Assembly (NCBI RefSeq): GCF_029714365.1
Contig: NZ_CP121660.1
Span: 1,922,001-1,986,000, forward strand
Direction: 5' to 3'
DNA length: 64,000 bases
Origin: Sinorhizobium terangae
GTDB taxonomy: Bacteria > Pseudomonadota > Alphaproteobacteria > Rhizobiales > Rhizobiaceae
The notes beneath the pieces are model-generated. The model was not told where the DNA came from. It made no database searches and saw only the letters and a program-made list of their open reading frames with translations. The position numbers were made by a program, and so were the translations under genes. Numbering within the stretch: position 1 is the stretch's first letter; each line of letters begins with the position of its first letter. Below, in pieces: positions 54,069 to 62,315 of this stretch.

Positions 54069-55721
54069 CTATCGGTGCTTGATGTCATATTTCCGCTCGA
54101 TCACGTTGACGAGACTTGCGGCGCCCAGCGTCAGGAAGATGTAAAAGATCGCCGCCGAGTTATAGGGCGCAAACGGCAGAAAGCTCGCTGACTGGAACTC
54201 GCGCATACGTTGGGTGATGTCGCGGATCGACAGAATCGACAGCAGCGACGTGTCCTTCAAAATGGCGATCAATTCGTTGCCGAGGGGCGGGATGATGATC
54301 CGGAAGGCCTGCGGCAGCACGACGAGGCGCGCCGTCTGCCAGCGGTTGAGGCCGATGCTGCGGGCCGCCTCGATCTGGCCGATGGGAATGGCGTTGATGC
54401 CCGAGCGGAAGATTTCAGCAAGATAGGCCGAATAGGCAAGCGCCATCGCGACGATGCCGCGCATCAGGTTGGGCGGATCGAGCACCCCTTGCGTGGCGTC
54501 CTTGAGGGCTCCGCTCAATGGCAGGCCGACATAGAGCACGATCACCAGCATCGGTATGCCGCGAATTGTGTCGACGACGAATTCCGAGCCGATCGCCAGC
54601 GGGTGGCGGCGATGCAGATAGCCGCCGAAGGTGAGCAGGCCGACGATGATCGCGAGCACCGCAAGTGTGATGCCCGCCGATCGATCGCTGTCGTTCAGGG
54701 TTTCGGTCTCCCAGAGAACGGGCCAGCCGGCCGGAACCGTCGCCCGCGGCAGAAGCGCTGCTGTCACTTCTTTGTTTTCCGCCGCCGCGATCGCCTCGGC
54801 GGGCCCAAGGAAAGTCCTGACCGCGCTTTCCTTTTCGGGTGCGCCCGGGTACTGGCCGAAGCGCACGGCGGTGATCAGGCTGGATGGCGTCCTGCTGACG
54901 ATCGCTACCTTGCCGTCAAGCGAGCCAGCAAGCACATAGGCCTGGCGCGGCTGCAGCAGAAACCAGGCGGAGACGAGGGCGAGGGCGAGCGTCGCGAGTG
55001 CGAAAAGCAGGCTGGTGCGCGCGGTATAGTGCAGCTGCAGCAAGCCGACCCAGATGAGCCCTATGATCGCCGCGAGAATATAGGCGGTGATGGCTGCGCG
55101 GATCGTCGTCGCGACGCCGGCGGCAAAGGCGATGTGAGCGAAGAACAGGACGAAGATCAAACCCGCGCCGTTGACGAGACCGAGGATCCAGCCGCCGGCT
55201 CGCCGCAGGCGATTATCGGCAGCGAGGCTCTTGCGCATGCCGGCAAAGAAGAGGGCGAGCCCCAGCAGCGTCACCGCGAAATAGGCGGGAAAAAGCATGG
55301 CTTCGACGCTGCGGACCGCAAGATCGGCCGCCTCCGTCAGTTGGCGCGGCGTGACGCCCTTGACCACGATTGACGACGTAAAGGGATCGACGGCATTAGC
55401 GGCGACGGAGGCAATAAAGGGATGAATGGCGCCGCTCAGGACAAGGACGATGGCGGCAACAAGATTGAGAATGGCGGCTGCCGTCGCCAGCCGCGCATAA
55501 CGCGCCTTCGCCCGCGAAAAGAGCAGGACGGCGACGCCGGACGAAAACGCAATCATCAACGCCAGGAAGCCTGGAACAAAGGCGGAGGAACCATTCTCGA
55601 CGCCGAGTATCGCCCTCAGCGAGCGCTGGTAGTCGCCGGAGGAAGCAAAGAGATAGATGATGAATGGCAGCGCGGTCAGAATGATCAGGTTGCTGGGCCG
55701 CACGCTTCTCAGGAACGACAT
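54069..55721 (-). CDS. Amino-acid ABC transporter permease (HisM type) with long N-terminal membrane extension
   Basis: 550 residues, about twice the usual permease length. The C-terminal 230 residues are a standard polar-amino-acid permease, with an EAA loop QIEAARSIGLNRWQTARLVV and the conserved VDTIRGIPMLVIVLYVGLPL. The first 300 residues hold about six extra hydrophobic segments and a periplasmic stretch (KVAIVSRTPSSLITAVRFGQ). It partners the binding protein upstream. No ATPase gene is present in the operon. Confidence 0.88.
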   Translation of the reverse strand: MSFLRSVRPSNLIILTALPFIIYLFASSGDYQRSLRAILGVENGSSAFVPGFLALMIAFSSGVAVLLFSRAKARYARLATAAAILNLVAAIVLVLSGAIHPFIASVAANAVDPFTSSIVVKGVTPRQLTEAADLAVRSVEAMLFPAYFAVTLLGLALFFAGMRKSLAADNRLRRAGGWILGLVNGAGLIFVLFFAHIAFAAGVATTIRAAITAYILAAIIGLIWVGLLQLHYTARTSLLFALATLALALVSAWFLLQPRQAYVLAGSLDGKVAIVSRTPSSLITAVRFGQYPGAPEKESAVRTFLGPAEAIAAAENKEVTAALLPRATVPAGWPVLWETETLNDSDRSAGITLAVLAIIVGLLTFGGYLHRRHPLAIGSEFVVDTIRGIPMLVIVLYVGLPLSGALKDATQGVLDPPNLMRGIVAMALAYSAYLAEIFRSGINAIPIGQIEAARSIGLNRWQTARLVVLPQAFRIIIPPLGNELIAILKDTSLLSILSIRDITQRMREFQSASFLPFAPYNSAAIFYIFLTLGAASLVNVIERKYDIKHR

Positions 55722-55794
55722 TCATTCCTCCGGGGGATGTTGTGGGTGGTCCCGGAGCGGAAAGGCGCTCCGGGACGGTGTGTCGGCGGCCTGC

Positions 55795-56541
55795 TTACTT
55801 GAGGCCCCAGTACTTATCGACCAGTTGAGCCAACGTGCCGTCGTCCTTGATCATCTTCAGCCCTTCGTTGAAGGCCGCGACATTGGCGTCGCCCTTGCGG
55901 AAGACGAGGCCGAGCGGGTCGGATTCGAGGTCCTTGATGCCGACGACGAGCTCGCCGGCGAATTCACGCTCGTAGGCCGCCGCATTGGCGCCGTTGATGA
56001 CGACGCCGTCCACATCCCTGTTTTTGAGCGCGATGATCGCCGCGCTGAAACTGTCATAGGCAACGACGTTCTCCTTGCCGACGACACCCTCGGCGACCTG
56101 CGCGTCGGTGGTGTTGGCCTGGGCGGAAAGCTTTTTGCCATTGGCCTTGAAATCGTCGAGGGACGCGGCCTGATCCTCGACGCGCACCAGCACGGCCTGG
56201 CTGTTGACGATGTAGGGCTCGGAGAAATCCATAGCCTTCTTGCGCTCGTCCGTGATCGAGACGCCGGAGGCGACGAGGTCGAAATTGCCCTGGTCGAGTG
56301 CCGCGAAGATGCCGTCCCAACCCGTGGTCACGAATTCCGCCTGGCAGTTGATCTTGGCGCAGATCGCGTTGACGACGTCGACATCAAAGCCGACGATCTG
56401 GCCGGTTGCCGGGTCGACGCTTTCCATCGGCGGCGATGTGGTATCCGAGCCGATTTTCAGGAGCTTGCCGCCGAGGTCGGCGGCATGAGCGGCGCCGGTT
56501 GCCAGGGCCGACAGCGCTAGCGCAATCACAAATGTCTTCAC
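55795..56541 (-). CDS. Polar amino-acid ABC transporter substrate-binding protein
   Basis: 248 residues. Signal peptide MKTFVIALALSALATGAAHA. The mature part is family 3: TTSPPMESVDPATGQIVGFD, then VVNAICAKINCQAEFV, VASGVSITDERKKAMDFSEP and VDKYWGLK at the end. It binds an amino acid or amino-alcohol in the periplasm for the permease downstream. It lies 30 bp after the LacI gene stop. Confidence 0.92.
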   Translation of the reverse strand: MKTFVIALALSALATGAAHAADLGGKLLKIGSDTTSPPMESVDPATGQIVGFDVDVVNAICAKINCQAEFVTTGWDGIFAALDQGNFDLVASGVSITDERKKAMDFSEPYIVNSQAVLVRVEDQAASLDDFKANGKKLSAQANTTDAQVAEGVVGKENVVAYDSFSAAIIALKNRDVDGVVINGANAAAYEREFAGELVVGIKDLESDPLGLVFRKGDANVAAFNEGLKMIKDDGTLAQLVDKYWGLK

Positions 56542-56571
56542 GTCTTTCTCCTCCGTTGTGAATTGATTTGC

Positions 56572-57642
56572 CTACCCGACGAGACGCCCGCCGAGATTGT
56601 CCGGCTGGCGCTCGATCAGCGTCGGCCTGAAGACCTGCCTGAGCGCGTTCGGCTCCTCGCCCGCCATGCGCCGCAGCAGGAATTCGCCGAGCGTACGCCC
56701 GAGAACCTCGATCGGCTGGTAGAAGGTGGTGATGGGCGGGGTGAAATAGACGCTGACATTGATGTCGTCATAGGCGATGACGTCGATGTCGGCGCCGACC
56801 TGCCGCCGGAGACTGCCGAGCGCCGAGAGCACGCCAAGCGTTGTCGATTCGTTGATGCAGACGAAAGCCGTCGGCGGCTCCGCCGCCTGCAAAAGACGAA
56901 CGGCGCTTTCCCTGCCGAAATGCGTCGAAAGATCCCCTTCGACAACAAGGTCGCTCGACGCCCGCAGCCCCGCCTCGCAAAAGGCGCGCGCGAATCCGTC
57001 TATCCTGTCAAGGGCATAGGAAAGGCGCCGCTCGGGATTGACGAGGGCGATGCGGCGATGCCCCCCGGCAATCAGTCTCGCAGTCGCGGCGTGCGCGGCC
57101 CATTCGTTGTCGATATCGACAGAGGCATAGTCGAGCGTCTTGCGACAACGTCCGAGCGACACGAAGGGAAAGCCGCGCTCCACCAGAAAATCGATGCGCG
57201 GATCGTCGACGAGGATGCCTGAAAAGATCAGTCCGTCGGCAAGGCCCTGGTCAATAACCCGGCGCGCTACGTCGCAGCCATCGGCCGCGTCCCGGACGAC
57301 ATGGACGGACATGCGATAATCGCTGCCCTCCAGCGCCTGGCTGATGCCGCTCAGGATCTGGGTATATTCGACGCCGTCCCATTCGTAGTTCTGCGCGGCG
57401 GTTACGGGCATCAGCACCGCCGCCTGGCGGGTCCTGCCGGTTCTGAGCGCCATGCCGCGCGCATTGGCCTGGTAACCAACCTCGCGCGCCGCCCTGAAGA
57501 TTGTCTCGCGTGTCGCCGCTGCGACCACGGGCGACCCACGCAGCGCCTTCGAAATGGTGGCGATCGAATAGCCGGTGATGTCGGCGAGCGTCTTGATGGT
57601 CGGCGGCGCGCTACGGCGCGCTGTGCGATTGTCCGCGGCCAT
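56572..57642 (-). CDS. LacI-family transcriptional regulator of the amino-compound operon
   Basis: 356 residues. The N-terminal helix-turn-helix (TIKTLADITGYSIATISKAL) is followed by the hinge GYQANARGMALRTGRTRQ and a periplasmic-binding-protein-like effector domain (VIDQGLADGLIFSGILVDDP; PTAFVCINESTTLGVLSALG; FRPTLIERQPDN). It is the first gene of its operon and has twin operators upstream at 57684-57725, so it is probably autoregulated. Its recognition helix is nearly the same as that of the regulator at 1-181. Confidence 0.92.
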   Translation of the reverse strand: MAADNRTARRSAPPTIKTLADITGYSIATISKALRGSPVVAAATRETIFRAAREVGYQANARGMALRTGRTRQAAVLMPVTAAQNYEWDGVEYTQILSGISQALEGSDYRMSVHVVRDAADGCDVARRVIDQGLADGLIFSGILVDDPRIDFLVERGFPFVSLGRCRKTLDYASVDIDNEWAAHAATARLIAGGHRRIALVNPERRLSYALDRIDGFARAFCEAGLRASSDLVVEGDLSTHFGRESAVRLLQAAEPPTAFVCINESTTLGVLSALGSLRRQVGADIDVIAYDDINVSVYFTPPITTFYQPIEVLGRTLGEFLLRRMAGEEPNALRQVFRPTLIERQPDNLGGRLVG

Positions 57643-57683
57643 GCTCCTCCCCCGACCTTGGCAACTCGATGATCACTAGCAGG

Positions 57684-57725
57684 CAATAAAAACGATTTCA
57701 ACGAAAATATAAACGTTTTTATTGA
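57684..57725. promoter_or_regulatory. Twin LacI-family operator upstream of the second LacI operon
   Basis: ATAAACGTTTTTATT (57709-57723) matches the 6133-6145 site. An imperfect copy AATAAAAACGATTTC lies at about 57685-57699. The ACG centres are 21 bp apart, exactly as at the first operon. They lie 42-81 bp upstream of the LacI ATG. Confidence 0.75.
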
Positions 57726-57925
57726 TGACGAGGCGGCGAGACGACCGCGATGGGCCCACAGTGGCCGCACCGTTCTGGTCGCCGTCGGAGAAAGCAGAAT
57801 GGCAATCGCGGTCAGCACCGTCGCCTCAGGAGCCGGCAATCAAATTGAGGCAAGGTCCGCTTCGCTGCTTCGCGTCGTACGCATCAACTGAGAAGTTGGC
57901 GGAACGGCCGAAACCGCGCCGCCCC

Positions 57926-58681
57926 TCAGTGCGCGGTGTAAGCGCCATCCACCAAATGGATGCTTCCGGTGATGAAGCTCGCCTGTTCGGACAGGAGGAA
58001 ACACACGAGGGACGCCACCTCCTCCGGCTTGCCGCGCCTCCCCATCGGCTGCAGCGACATCATGCGCCGGGTGCTCGCGATGTCGGCATGTTCCGACAGG
58101 AGCGGCGTTTCGATCCAACCGGGACCGACGGCATTGATGCGGATGCCCATCCGCGCATATTCGATCGCTGCGACCTTCGTCAGCCCGACGATCCCGTGCT
58201 TGGCCGCAGTATAGGCGGCTGCGGTCGGCAGGCCGACCGAGCCGAGAATGGAAGACATGTTGACGATCGCGCCGCCGCCTTCAGCCAGCATCGCGGCGAT
58301 CTCGTGCTTCATGCAGTAAAAGACGCCATTCAGGTTGACGTTCATCACCTTGTGCCACTCGTCGAGCGGATAGTCGGCCGTCGCTTTGCGGATGCCATCG
58401 ATGCCGGCGTTGTTGACAGCCAGATGCAGGCCGCCGCATTTCTCGACGGCGAACTTCACCAAGTTTTCCACCGCTTCGGCATCGGCCACGTCGACGACGA
58501 AGTCGTGGGCCTTGCCCCCATGCGAACGAATCTCGGCGGCGGTTCGGCGCGCGGCGTCAGCATCCAGGTCGGCAACGACGACCTCAGCCCCCTCACTACC
58601 GAGTTGCAGGGAAACAGCCGCGCCAATTCCGGAACCCGCACCGGTCACGACCGCAACCTTCCCCTCGAAGCCAAGTTTCAT
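57926..58681 (-). CDS. SDR-family oxidoreductase (3-oxoacyl/glucose-dehydrogenase-like)
   Basis: 251 residues from the ATG at 58681 (AAGGAT ribosome site). Full classical SDR set: VVTGAGSGIGAAVSLQLGSE, AVNNAGIDG, SSILGSVGLPTAAAYTAAKH and the end block ITGSIHLVDGAYTAH. Residues after the Asp in VVADLDADAARR suggest NAD rather than NADP. It lies upstream of the second LacI operon on the same strand but is separated by its operators, so it is a separate unit. Substrate unknown. Confidence 0.9.
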   Translation of the reverse strand: MKLGFEGKVAVVTGAGSGIGAAVSLQLGSEGAEVVVADLDADAARRTAAEIRSHGGKAHDFVVDVADAEAVENLVKFAVEKCGGLHLAVNNAGIDGIRKATADYPLDEWHKVMNVNLNGVFYCMKHEIAAMLAEGGGAIVNMSSILGSVGLPTAAAYTAAKHGIVGLTKVAAIEYARMGIRINAVGPGWIETPLLSEHADIASTRRMMSLQPMGRRGKPEEVASLVCFLLSEQASFITGSIHLVDGAYTAH

Positions 58682-59117
58682 TTCTCTATCCTTGTTGTTT
58701 TGCCCCGACCTAATCGAGTAGGCACAGCGCCGCAAGACGTTTCACTGAAGAGCAGCATCCGCCTCAACGACCCGAAAATCCTGGCAAGCTCCGGAGACAC
58801 GCCTGTTGATCCCGCTCCCGTACATTCGCCCGACCAGCAGTGTGGCGCCTCAAATCAGACGCGCAACGCACGCTCTAGCGCTTTGAATTACTGCATGTTT
58901 TATCCTCAAATCGGCTCGGATTTAAGCAAGCAGCCAGTGGCCCCGTTACAGATATACCACGCTTGCCCCACATATGCTTTCGCCCGCAAGCAAAGATGTA
59001 GTCCTTTCCAACTTTCTATCCTCTCCAGCCGCCTTAATCGATGCGCAAGACTTGGCCGGCGCGCGCCGCGGTGTTAAAGACGAATCCGGGGCGCACCGAA
59101 TTGCTCAGCAGGTAAAG
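58682..59117. other. Intergenic stretch holding a repeat element
   Basis: About 435 bp between divergent genes. Apart from the repeat copy at 58871-58926, no gene, RpoE2-type promoter or known site was recognised. Confidence 0.45.
58871..58926 (-). repeat. Dispersed palindromic intergenic repeat, copy 2
   Basis: Inverted relative to copy 1 (7234-7306). Shared features: the CTCTAGCGCTTTGAA tail, the ACTGCATGTTTTATCCT arm and the AAATCGGCT-CGGATTT inner arm. Some bases differ, so the copies are not recent. Confidence 0.6.
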
Positions 59118-59714
59118 ATGGACAATGACCAAATTACGCGCCGGATGCTCGTTTTGAGCGGTCTGGCTCTGTTGACCTCTGGATGTAGTACAACCTGGCA
59201 AGGAATGGGGGTGCCCGTTCCATCCCTGTTCGGAGACTCCTCCGGCATCGATCCGCGCTATCGAAGGCGGCACGTCCGCTACGAGGGATACGAAGCGCCC
59301 GGAACGCTCGTCGTCGACACGAACGAGCGTTACCTCTATGCGGTCGAAGAGGGCGGTTGGGCTACGCGTTACGGGATCGGCGTCGGAGAACAGGGCCTGA
59401 CGATGAAAGGCAGGGCGGTCGTCGGCCGCAAGGCGGAGTGGCCCTCATGGACACCGACCGCCAGCATGATCAAACGCAAGCCGCACCTGGCGCAATATGC
59501 AGGCGGCGTCTCCGGCGGACCCCACAATCCGCTGGGCGCTTCGGCCCTTTATCTCTACCGCGGCGGGCAGGACACCATGTTCCGCGTGCACGGAACGAAC
59601 GAGCCGTGGACGATTGGCCACGCGGTTTCGAACGGCTGCATCCGCATGACGAACGAGGATATCGTCGATCTTTACAGCCGCACGCCCGTCGGCACGGAGG
59701 TATTGATCATCTGA
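59118..59714 (+). CDS. L,D-transpeptidase (YkuD family), lipoprotein
   Basis: 198 residues from the ATG at 59118. A lipobox (LALLTSGC) gives an envelope lipoprotein. The YkuD catalytic signature is HGTNEPWTIGHAVSNGCIRM (His, then Cys in SNGCIRM). The preceding VVDTNERYLYAVEEGG and GPHNPLGASALYLY are family blocks. It makes 3-3 crosslinks in peptidoglycan or attaches proteins to it. Earlier in-frame starts exist but lack the signal peptide at the N-terminus. Confidence 0.93.
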   Translation: MDNDQITRRMLVLSGLALLTSGCSTTWQGMGVPVPSLFGDSSGIDPRYRRRHVRYEGYEAPGTLVVDTNERYLYAVEEGGWATRYGIGVGEQGLTMKGRAVVGRKAEWPSWTPTASMIKRKPHLAQYAGGVSGGPHNPLGASALYLYRGGQDTMFRVHGTNEPWTIGHAVSNGCIRMTNEDIVDLYSRTPVGTEVLII

Positions 59715-59904
59715 TGGTGTTTCCCCTCAATTTTCGGTATAAATGATGAAGCTGTGTGTTTTTGGGACACCGTTGAAAGTCCGACAACGACAAACCGGAT
59801 GGCAACTGTGTCCTTTCTGCACTAGGCCGAGTCGCAAATCGCCACTATTACTTCAAATGTTGCCTTCGATAACCCATTCCGAGTATTGAGGAAAGGACTT
59901 CTTG

Positions 59905-60039
59905 ATGAGCAGAATTCTAATCGTGATGATTGCGTTGTTTTCGGTCGCCAGCCTGAGCGCTTGCGGGACGATTGGCAAAGGCAAGGGGAAGGCCCCGCCA
60001 CCGGCAGCGCCGGTAGAACAGGCACCAGTCTATAAGTAA
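59905..60039 (+). CDS. Small lipoprotein (44 aa)
   Basis: 44 residues: signal segment MSRILIVMIALFSVASLSAC with a lipobox (SLSAC), then GTIGKGKGKAPPPAAPVEQ and a short Pro-rich tail. AGGAAAGGA precedes the ATG. Similar tiny lipoproteins with a Pro-rich end are common in Rhizobiaceae. A hairpin terminator follows at once. Confidence 0.75.
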   Translation: MSRILIVMIALFSVASLSACGTIGKGKGKAPPPAAPVEQAPVYK

Positions 60040-60054
60040 ATTTGATCTTTGCGC

Positions 60055-60086
60055 GGGGAGGGTCTCGCGACCCTTCCCACGTTTTT
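60055..60086 (+). terminator. Intrinsic terminator after the small lipoprotein
   Basis: GGGGAGGGTC pairs with GACCCTTCCC around a short loop (one bulged base), followed after CACG by a run of Ts (GTTTTTATT). Confidence 0.75.
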
Positions 60087-60191
60087 ATTCATGGCCACAC
60101 CGGCTTAAGATTTACAGCGCGGAAGCCACAGACTCGCAGGAGTTGGCTTTCAACTTTGCGCTCATCAGAGCTCGGGAGATAGAGCGTAGTA

Positions 60192-60782
60192 ATGACGCTT
60201 AAACGAGGTCGTATATCGCTTGTGGTCCTGCTCGCAATGGCCACTGCAGCATGTCAAACCGAAGACAAGGCTCCCCAACCGCGTTTTGTTTCGAGTATCG
60301 ACGCGACCGGGTCGAAATTGGCCCGAAAGTCCCAGCAGAGCGAGCACGGCTACTTCATCGAATTCCGCTCCCGCTACGCGCTCAGTTATGGTCACTCCTA
60401 TGTGATTTTCGGGCGCACGAACAAGGCCGGAGCAATGATCAATCCGGAGGTTGCGGGACTCGCCCCGGCGACGCTCGATACCGCACCGTACGTCATGGGC
60501 CATTTCCTGCCGGTCCCAGCCGAGACCGGAGCGAGCGACGGCGACCTGGAAGAAGAATACCGGTCGGCAAGCTGGCGCGTTCTGCTGACGGAGGACGAGT
60601 ACCAGGAAGTCGTCGCGAACATTCGCAAGCTCAAGGCGAAGTCCCGCTTCTGGCACGCGTCCCTCTATAACTGCAACGCCTTCGTGGCGGAGATTGCGCG
60701 TTCAATGGGGTATAAGACGCCCGGCATCTGGCTCCGGCCGCAAGAATTCATTACAAAGCTACGGCAGATGAACGGCGGGTGA
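60192..60782 (+). CDS. Envelope lipoprotein with permuted papain-like (NlpC/P60-type) motifs
   Basis: 196 residues. The lipobox MATAAC (residues 16-21) makes it a lipoprotein. A His in SYGHSYVIFGRTNKAG precedes a Cys in ASLYNCNAFVAEIARSMGY. This order (His, then NC at the start of a helix) is that of circularly permuted NlpC/P60-like proteins. The family was not identified further. No coupled neighbours. Confidence 0.6.
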   Translation: MTLKRGRISLVVLLAMATAACQTEDKAPQPRFVSSIDATGSKLARKSQQSEHGYFIEFRSRYALSYGHSYVIFGRTNKAGAMINPEVAGLAPATLDTAPYVMGHFLPVPAETGASDGDLEEEYRSASWRVLLTEDEYQEVVANIRKLKAKSRFWHASLYNCNAFVAEIARSMGYKTPGIWLRPQEFITKLRQMNGG

Positions 60783-60925
60783 GTGCTACCGGCACCTTCC
60801 GCCGCTCGTCCGGTGGTTGGAATCATGCCGCCGCAGCACTTTCATCGGTCGGAGCGGAACTGTACGGCCACATGTTTGACAGCCGTTGCGATCGCCGCGA
60901 TCGCAACGAAGCGTGGTGAGCTAGC

Positions 60926-61519
60926 GTGAACATAACGGTCGCTTCTGTCGGCGAAATCATCTGGGTCCTCGGCATCATCGCCTGGTACTTCATTCGGCGT
61001 CCTTATGAGCGTCGGGCAAAGCGCGTGCGGGTCGTCAGCAACCGCCGCTCGCGTTCCGAGACGATCGGCCTTGCAGCGGCGCTGTTCGGCCTTGCGATCG
61101 TGCCCGGCTTTTATGTCGCCACCGGCAAGCCCGAGGCAGCCGACTATCCAGCGCACGCATGGGCGGTCGTCGTCGGCGCCTTGACCTTTGCCTTGGCGAT
61201 GTGGGTCTTCCGCAGGACCCACAAGGAACTCGGCCGCAACTGGTCGATTTCGCTGGAGATTCGCGACAAGCATGAGCTGATTTGCCGCGGACCCTATGCC
61301 CTCGTCCGTCACCCGATGTACACGTCCTTCCTGCTGATGGGCGTCGGCCAGGCCTTTCTGCTGTCGAACTGGGTGGCGGGCCTTGCGGGTCTGGTGGGCT
61401 TTGCCGTCCTCTTTGTCCTCCGAGTGGAAAAGGAGGAGCGCATGATGCTGGAAATTTTCGGCTCTCAGTACCGCGACTACATGGACCGGACCAAGCGAAT
61501 TATCCCCTATCTTTACTAG
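60926..61519 (+). CDS. Isoprenylcysteine carboxyl methyltransferase (ICMT)-family membrane protein
   Basis: 197 residues from a GTG. About five membrane helices. C-terminal ICMT signature: GPYALVRHPMYTSFLLMGVG, then VEKEERMMLEIFGSQYRDYM. In bacteria these membrane enzymes usually methylate lipids or unknown small acceptors rather than proteins. It is first in a three-gene unit with the E2-like and SDR-SEC-C genes (7 bp gap). Confidence 0.85.
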   Translation: MNITVASVGEIIWVLGIIAWYFIRRPYERRAKRVRVVSNRRSRSETIGLAAALFGLAIVPGFYVATGKPEAADYPAHAWAVVVGALTFALAMWVFRRTHKELGRNWSISLEIRDKHELICRGPYALVRHPMYTSFLLMGVGQAFLLSNWVAGLAGLVGFAVLFVLRVEKEERMMLEIFGSQYRDYMDRTKRIIPYLY

Positions 61520-61526
61520 AGGTGGC

Positions 61527-62315
61527 ATGATGCGAGGCCGAGCCCTCAAGCTTTCGGCGGCACGACGCCTTGTCGGGGATCTGATGAGATTTTCGATCGG
61601 CGTGCCAAGGGTCACGGTGCAGCGCCAGATGGACCTTGGCGCTCTGCAAAAAGCCAGATTGGCACAGCCAAGCCGGCCGTCCTGGACAGTGCTTTTCCTG
61701 AAAGGATATGCGCTCCTCTCCCAGGAGACGCCGGAGTTTCGCCGCGCCTACGTCAAATTCCCGAGACCCCAGCTCTACGAATATCCGGGAAGCGTCGCCT
61801 CGATCGCGCACGAGCGCGAATATGAAGGTGAACGGGTCGTGCTCTTGAGCACGATCAAAACCCCCGAGCAGCGTTCGATCACCGAATTGTGCGCGCTGAT
61901 CCAGTCGGCGCGATCACGGCCCGTTCTGGAGATCAAGCAGTTCCGCCGCGCCTTGAAGCTCGCCCGCGCACCGGCGCCGCTCCGGTGGCTGCTCATGTGG
62001 CTCGGCCTCAATATCGGGCGTCAGCGCGGACGCCATTTCGGCACCTTCCAGCTGTCGGTCTATTCCGGGCTTGGCGCGGAGTCCCTCAATCCCCTGACGC
62101 CGCTCACGACGATCTTCAATTACGGCCCGATCAGCGCGGATGGATTGGTGACCGTCCGCATCCACTATGATCACCGGGTCATGGACGGAGCCAATGTCGC
62201 ACGAGCGCTGGAGCGGTTCGAAAAAATCCTGAACGGCGAAGTCGCCGATGAAGTGGCCGGTCTTTCCGAGAGCGGAGCCACCCCCAATGCGGCCGCATCG
62301 GGATCAGCAGCATGA
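61527..62315 (+). CDS. Stand-alone 2-oxoacid dehydrogenase E2-like acyltransferase domain
   Basis: 262 residues, containing only the CoA-dependent acyltransferase fold. The catalytic motif is IHYDHRVMDGANVARALE (the E2 HxxxDG). No lipoyl or E1/E3-binding domain is present, unlike normal E2 chains. It may act as an acyltransferase on a lipid or small molecule. It is coupled to the SDR-SEC-C gene by a 4-bp overlap. Confidence 0.8.
   Translation: MMRGRALKLSAARRLVGDLMRFSIGVPRVTVQRQMDLGALQKARLAQPSRPSWTVLFLKGYALLSQETPEFRRAYVKFPRPQLYEYPGSVASIAHEREYEGERVVLLSTIKTPEQRSITELCALIQSARSRPVLEIKQFRRALKLARAPAPLRWLLMWLGLNIGRQRGRHFGTFQLSVYSGLGAESLNPLTPLTTIFNYGPISADGLVTVRIHYDHRVMDGANVARALERFEKILNGEVADEVAGLSESGATPNAAASGSAA

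Noticed and set aside
60092..60120. A third copy of the palindromic repeat (TTTTTATTC ... GGCTTAAGATTTACA)
   Set aside because: Only fragments match and the pairing arms are missing.
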